From NCBI GenBank assembly GCA_037444705.1, contig JBBILY010000141.1:1-8369 (forward strand): a stretch of DNA of 8,369 nucleotides. Reading direction: 5' to 3'. A program made the position numbers and the translations under genes. Every line of letters begins with the position of its first letter. The stretch's first letter is position 1. This document shows positions 5,083-8,369 of this stretch, piece after piece. This DNA comes from DATCYX01 sp037444705. Its GTDB lineage: Bacteria; Chloroflexota; Anaerolineae; Anaerolineales; UBA4823. A model generated the notes under the pieces. That model worked only from the letters and a program-made list of their open reading frames with translations. It did not search any database and was not told the DNA's origin.

Positions 5083-6387
5083 ATGACGCTGTTTAGCGAA
5101 AAGACCCACGCCCTACAAACGCGTGCCCAGGAGGTGATCCCTCTGGGTGTAAACTCTAATTTTCGTTTCTGGGGACAGGGCAAAACGCCCTACGTGGCGC
5201 GCGCCAAAGGCGCATACCTCTGGGATGTGGACGGCAAACGCTATATTGATTATCGTCTAGCCTTTGGGCCAATCATCCTGGGCCACGCCTACGATGAAGT
5301 AGATGCTAAGGTGATCGAAGAGGTGCGCCAGGGGGCCCTGTTTGCCATGACCAGCGAACTGGAGATAGAAGTAGCCGAGAAGATCGTGCGCATGTGCCCA
5401 GGGGTGGAGATGGTGCGCCTGGCGTGCTCTGGCACGGAAGCCACCATGCATGCGATTCGCCTGGCACGCGCCTATACCGGGCGGGATGCCATCATCAAGT
5501 TCGAGGGCAATTATCATGGGTTCCAAGATTACACCTTGTGGTCTACCTATACGCCGGTCGAGGCTTATGGCAGCAGCCGCAGTCCCATTCCGGTTCCTGC
5601 ATCTTCAGGCATTCCCCGCCCCCTGCGAGATTTAATCTTCACCCTGTCTTATAATGACTTTGACGGTTTGGAACGGTTGTTGAAATCTGTGGGCGAACAT
5701 GTGGCCGCTATTATCACGGAACCAATTCAGGGGAATTGTGCCGCAATTGAACCACAACCTGGTTTTTTAGAATTCATTCGTAAAAAGTGTGATGAGTATG
5801 GCATCGTCTTTATTCTGGATGAGGTTAAAACGGGCTTCCGCATTGCCAATGGTGGCGCCCAGGAGGTTTATGGAATTAAGCCCGATTTGGCTACCTACGC
5901 CAAGGCCCTGGGTAATGGATACCCGATTGCGGCTTTTGGGGGTAAAAAGGAGATCATGAGCCTGATTGGTCATGGCGTGGCCCAAGGGGGGACATTCAAT
6001 AACAATAAGCCTGGCGTGGCTGGCGCCTGGACCACACTCTCCATCCTGGAACGTGAGCCGGTAATCGCTACCATCAGCCAGCGTGGCAAACGCCTGATGC
6101 AGGGATTGAAGGAAATTTTTGAAGAAAACGGCATACCTGTTGCAATGAGCGGTTTTCCAAGCATGTTTTCGTTCTCGCTTGGCGTTGAACAAGTGACCTG
6201 CCAGCGTGATTGGGCAAAGAGCGACCAGGGCTTATATTTGCGCCTGATGGAAGCCGCAGTGGAACGAGGCGTCATGCCTGATCACGATCCGCGTGAGCCC
6301 TGGTTTTTGTGTTATTCTCACACAGAGGCGGATATTGACGAGACCCTAAACGTCTATGCCGAAGTGGTCAAGAGCGTGCGAAGGTAA
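5083..6387 (+). CDS. Class III aminotransferase, glutamate-1-semialdehyde-aminomutase-like
   Basis: A PLP-dependent fold-type I enzyme of 434 aa. Conserved elements are GAYLWDVDGKRYIDY (43-57), SGTEA for phosphate binding (116-120), YHG (144-146), DEVKTGFR with the pyridine-binding Asp246, YAKALGNGYP with the Schiff-base Lys274, and GGTF (302-305). It resembles HemL overall, but HemL has GTLSGNP where this protein has GTFNNNKP. Its place in a catabolic operon also argues against tetrapyrrole synthesis. It is more likely a transaminase of beta- or omega-amino acids (3-aminoisobutyrate, beta-alanine, beta-phenylalanine type) or a related aminomutase. AGGAGG (5072-5077) lies 5 nt before the ATG, the best ribosome site in the operon. 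The stop is only 13 bp before the next aminotransferase, so the two are translated from one message. The fold is certain; the substrate is not. Confidence 0.88.
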   Translation: MTLFSEKTHALQTRAQEVIPLGVNSNFRFWGQGKTPYVARAKGAYLWDVDGKRYIDYRLAFGPIILGHAYDEVDAKVIEEVRQGALFAMTSELEIEVAEKIVRMCPGVEMVRLACSGTEATMHAIRLARAYTGRDAIIKFEGNYHGFQDYTLWSTYTPVEAYGSSRSPIPVPASSGIPRPLRDLIFTLSYNDFDGLERLLKSVGEHVAAIITEPIQGNCAAIEPQPGFLEFIRKKCDEYGIVFILDEVKTGFRIANGGAQEVYGIKPDLATYAKALGNGYPIAAFGGKKEIMSLIGHGVAQGGTFNNNKPGVAGAWTTLSILEREPVIATISQRGKRLMQGLKEIFEENGIPVAMSGFPSMFSFSLGVEQVTCQRDWAKSDQGLYLRLMEAAVERGVMPDHDPREPWFLCYSHTEADIDETLNVYAEVVKSVRR

Positions 6388-6391
6388 GGTC

Positions 6392-6395
6392 GAGG
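6392..6395 (+). promoter_or_regulatory. Ribosome binding site fixing the second aminotransferase start
   Basis: GAGG lies 5 nt before the ATG at 6401. The in-frame ATG at 6356 would overlap the preceding gene by 32 bp and add 15 residues with no family-like character, so 6401 is preferred. Confidence 0.6.
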
Positions 6396-6400
6396 TGCCC

Positions 6401-7708
6401 ATGACTCCACTCAGCGCCCAAGAGATCATTCAACTAAGCCGGCAATACACCTTCTTTTCCTGGTCAGTTCAATCCCAGGTGAACCCAATCGCGGTTGTAC
6501 GTGCGGATGGCGTCTATTTTTGGGATGCCGATGGCAATCGCTATCTAGATTTTTCTTCCCAATTAGTCAACATGAATATCGGCCATGCGCACCCCAAGGT
6601 GGTTAAAGCCATCCGGGAACAGGCTGCCCGGCTACCCATGGCTCATCCCGGACTGGCGACCGAGCCGCGGGCTTTGTTGGGGAAAAAACTGGCAGAAATC
6701 ACCCCAGGCGATCTGCAAAAGACTTTCTTATGCCTGGGCGGGGCAGAAGCCAATGAAAATGCAATCAAGTTCGCCCGTTTCTATAGCGGGCGCTTCAAAA
6801 TCCTGGCTCGTTATCGCTCTTATCACGGCGCCACCCACGGTGCCATTGCTCTGACGGGCGATTACCGCCGTCTGCCGGTGGAGCCGGCTATGCCTGGTGT
6901 GGTGCACTTTTTAGATCCATACTGTTATCGTTGTCCCTTCGGCTGGACGCCAGATACCTGCCATCGCGAGTGTATCCGCCACGTGGAGGAGGTGATCCAG
7001 CACGAAGGTCCAGAGCAAATTGCGGCCATTATTTTGGAGGGGGTTACCGGGACTAACGGGTTAATTATCCCCCCTGCGGATTACTGGCCACGTTTGAGGG
7101 AGATTTGCGATCGGTATGGTATTCTATTGATCTCCGATGAAGTGATGTCGGGTTGGGGCAGGACAGGCGAGTGGTTCGCGGTCAACCATTGGAATGTGGT
7201 GCCGGATATGATCACCACAGCCAAGGGCATCACCTCGGGGTATGTGCCCTTGGGTGCGGTCATCGTGCGGGAGAAAATTGCCCAATTCTTTGAGGATAAG
7301 TACCTGTATGCTGGTTTGACGTATTCTGCCCATACCCTTGCCTGTGCGGCTGCCTTAGCCACCATTGAGGTCTATGAAGAGGAGGGCCTCCTTGAAAACG
7401 CCCGCCAATTAGGTGGCTATCTGGGGAAACGCCTGGAAGAGATCAAGGCGGCTCATGCCTCGGTTGGCGACGTGCGTTACATTGGCCTGTTTTCTGGGTT
7501 GGAGTTGGTCAGGAATCGGCAGACCAAAGAGCCCCTTGACTTGGCGCCCTTAATGAAATACCTGCGAAGCAAGCATCTGTTCGCTTTTAGTTTCCAAAAT
7601 GTTGTGTTTGTCGTTCCACCTCTGTGCATCACTCAGGAGCAATTGGAAGAAGGGCTGACCATTATTGAAAGCGGATTGGCTGAGACTATGGACATCCTTG
7701 TCCAATGA
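6401..7708 (+). CDS. Class III omega-aminotransferase (beta-alanine/taurine/GABA-type)
   Basis: A PLP-dependent transaminase of 435 aa that moves an omega- or beta-amino group to a keto acid and leaves a semialdehyde. Motifs in order are YTFFSWSVQSQVNP (16-29), GVYFWDADGNRYLDF (37-51), GGAEANE (113-119), RSYHGAT (139-145), SDEVMSGWGRTG with Asp246, TTAKGITSGYVPLGA with Schiff-base Lys275, and GLTYSAH (305-311). The SQVNP-type N-terminus is what I recall from proteins annotated as taurine or beta-alanine transaminases. A cysteine-rich insert, Cys175, Cys178, Cys187 and Cys191 (CYRCPFGW then CHREC), could bind a metal or be structural. Downstream lies an acylating semialdehyde dehydrogenase 23 bp away, which fits beta-alanine or 3-aminoisobutyrate as donor. 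Taurine or GABA remain possible. Confidence 0.88.
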   Translation: MTPLSAQEIIQLSRQYTFFSWSVQSQVNPIAVVRADGVYFWDADGNRYLDFSSQLVNMNIGHAHPKVVKAIREQAARLPMAHPGLATEPRALLGKKLAEITPGDLQKTFLCLGGAEANENAIKFARFYSGRFKILARYRSYHGATHGAIALTGDYRRLPVEPAMPGVVHFLDPYCYRCPFGWTPDTCHRECIRHVEEVIQHEGPEQIAAIILEGVTGTNGLIIPPADYWPRLREICDRYGILLISDEVMSGWGRTGEWFAVNHWNVVPDMITTAKGITSGYVPLGAVIVREKIAQFFEDKYLYAGLTYSAHTLACAAALATIEVYEEEGLLENARQLGGYLGKRLEEIKAAHASVGDVRYIGLFSGLELVRNRQTKEPLDLAPLMKYLRSKHLFAFSFQNVVFVVPPLCITQEQLEEGLTIIESGLAETMDILVQ

Positions 7709-7731
7709 ATTGAATCCAAGGAAGGGAGTGG

Positions 7732-8369
7732 ATGGAAGTTGTGCTCAACTACATCGGTGGCGAATGGCGTCATCCACAGGTAGCAGAATTCGTTGAGGTG
7801 CGTAACCCGGCCACGGCCGAGATACTCGCCAGAACGCCGCTATGTGGCTCTGAAGAAGTAGATGCAGCCGCCCGCGCCGCCCAGGAGGCATTTCCAGGCT
7901 GGCGGAGGACCCCGGTAACCGAGCGAGTGCAGTATCTGTTCAGGCTCAAATCTTTGCTCGAGGCGAATTTTGAAGAACTGGCGCGCACGATCACCATCGA
8001 GAACGGGAAGACCTTGGAAGAAGCACGCGGTGAGTTACGGCGGGCGATCGAAAATGTGGAGATGGCTTGTGGGATGCCTGCCTTGATGCAGGGGTATAAC
8101 AATGAAGATATAGCGGTCGGCATTGATGAGATGATGGTGCGCCAGCCATTAGGGGTGTGCACTACCATTGCCCCGTTTAATTTCCCTGCCATGATCCCTT
8201 TCTGGTTCATGCCCTATGCCATTGCCGCCGGAAATACCTATATTATCAAGCCCTCTGAGCGCGTGCCTTTAACCATGCAAAAGATATGTCACCTGATCGA
8301 GCAAACCGGCCTGCCGAAGGGGGTGGTAAACCTGGTCAATGGGGCTAAGGAGGCGGTCAATGCTTTGCT
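7732..8369 (+). CDS. mmsA: CoA-acylating methylmalonate-semialdehyde dehydrogenase (N-terminal part, cut by window end)
   Basis: The family oxidises malonate or methylmalonate semialdehyde with NAD and CoA, releasing CO2 and giving acetyl-CoA or propionyl-CoA. Only the first 212 of roughly 490 residues are present, so the catalytic Cys lies beyond the window. Visible features are YIGGEW (7-12), VRNPATAEI (23-31), ENGKTLEEARGE (90-101), the RRAIENVEMACGMP segment (103-116) typical of the acylating MmsA branch, RQPLGV (137-142), PFNFP with Asn150, and IIKPSER with the NAD-binding Lys173. The ATG at 7732 follows a purine-rich AGGAAGGGAG (7719-7728), closely spaced. It is the downstream enzyme for the semialdehydes made by the two aminotransferases, as in beta-alanine, 3-aminoisobutyrate and valine catabolism. 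MmsA is preferred over succinate-semialdehyde dehydrogenase because of the segment after ENGKT. Confidence 0.88.
   Translation, partial: MEVVLNYIGGEWRHPQVAEFVEVRNPATAEILARTPLCGSEEVDAAARAAQEAFPGWRRTPVTERVQYLFRLKSLLEANFEELARTITIENGKTLEEARGELRRAIENVEMACGMPALMQGYNNEDIAVGIDEMMVRQPLGVCTTIAPFNFPAMIPFWFMPYAIAAGNTYIIKPSERVPLTMQKICHLIEQTGLPKGVVNLVNGAKEAVNAL

Noticed and set aside
5083..6387. hemL (glutamate-1-semialdehyde 2,1-aminomutase) as the firm name
   Set aside because: The overall similarity is real, but the active-site loop differs and the neighbours are catabolic, so the symbol was withheld.
6356..6400. Upstream start of the second aminotransferase with a 32-bp gene overlap
   Set aside because: The 15 extra residues are the preceding gene's 3' end read in another frame. 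A good ribosome site and a family-like N-terminus point to ATG 6401.

Overview
The window looks like a chromosomal segment, probably from a metagenome assembly, of a bacterium that carries an archaeal-style upper mevalonate pathway. Chloroflexota (Anaerolineae-like) is my best guess. It rests on gene content and on remembered similarity of the thiolase and Zn-ribbon/OB-fold proteins to that phylum, not on a search. All genes lie on the + strand and form two transcription units separated by a rho-independent terminator.

Region 1 (about 1-4372) is an upper mevalonate module. It encodes a class II HMG-CoA reductase (113-1405), an archaeal-type HMG-CoA synthase (1466-2542), an archaeal/SCP2-type thiolase homologue (2605-3768) and a Zn-ribbon/OB-fold DUF35 protein (3888-4302). 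In archaea the last three form one complex that converts acetyl-CoA to HMG-CoA, which the reductase then turns into mevalonate. Three things are irregular. The reductase has one in-frame amber codon (codon 60) in an otherwise intact frame with all catalytic residues. The thiolase homologue has a full-length fold but Gly, Tyr and Asn at the three positions where family members carry catalytic Cys, His and His. The DUF35 gene is interrupted by ten Ns, which most likely hide no missing bases. A 21-bp near-perfect palindrome and a possible internal promoter precede the DUF35 gene.

Region 2 (4373-4579) is a gene-free spacer with GC-rich hairpin potential and a strong sigma-70-type promoter (TTGACA, 18 bp, TATTAT). 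GAAT/ATTC half-sites lie between and over the promoter boxes.

Region 3 (4580-8369) is a tightly packed catabolic operon. It encodes an Lrp/AsnC regulator, a glutamate-1-semialdehyde-aminomutase-like class III aminotransferase, a second class III omega-aminotransferase and the N-terminal half of a CoA-acylating methylmalonate-semialdehyde dehydrogenase, which runs off the window. The likely scheme is transamination of beta- or omega-amino acids (beta-alanine, 3-aminoisobutyrate or similar) to a semialdehyde, followed by oxidation to acetyl-CoA or propionyl-CoA. The Lrp protein probably senses an amino acid and controls the operon and itself. The exact substrate is inference.

I found no RNA genes, CRISPR arrays, insertion sequences or phage features.
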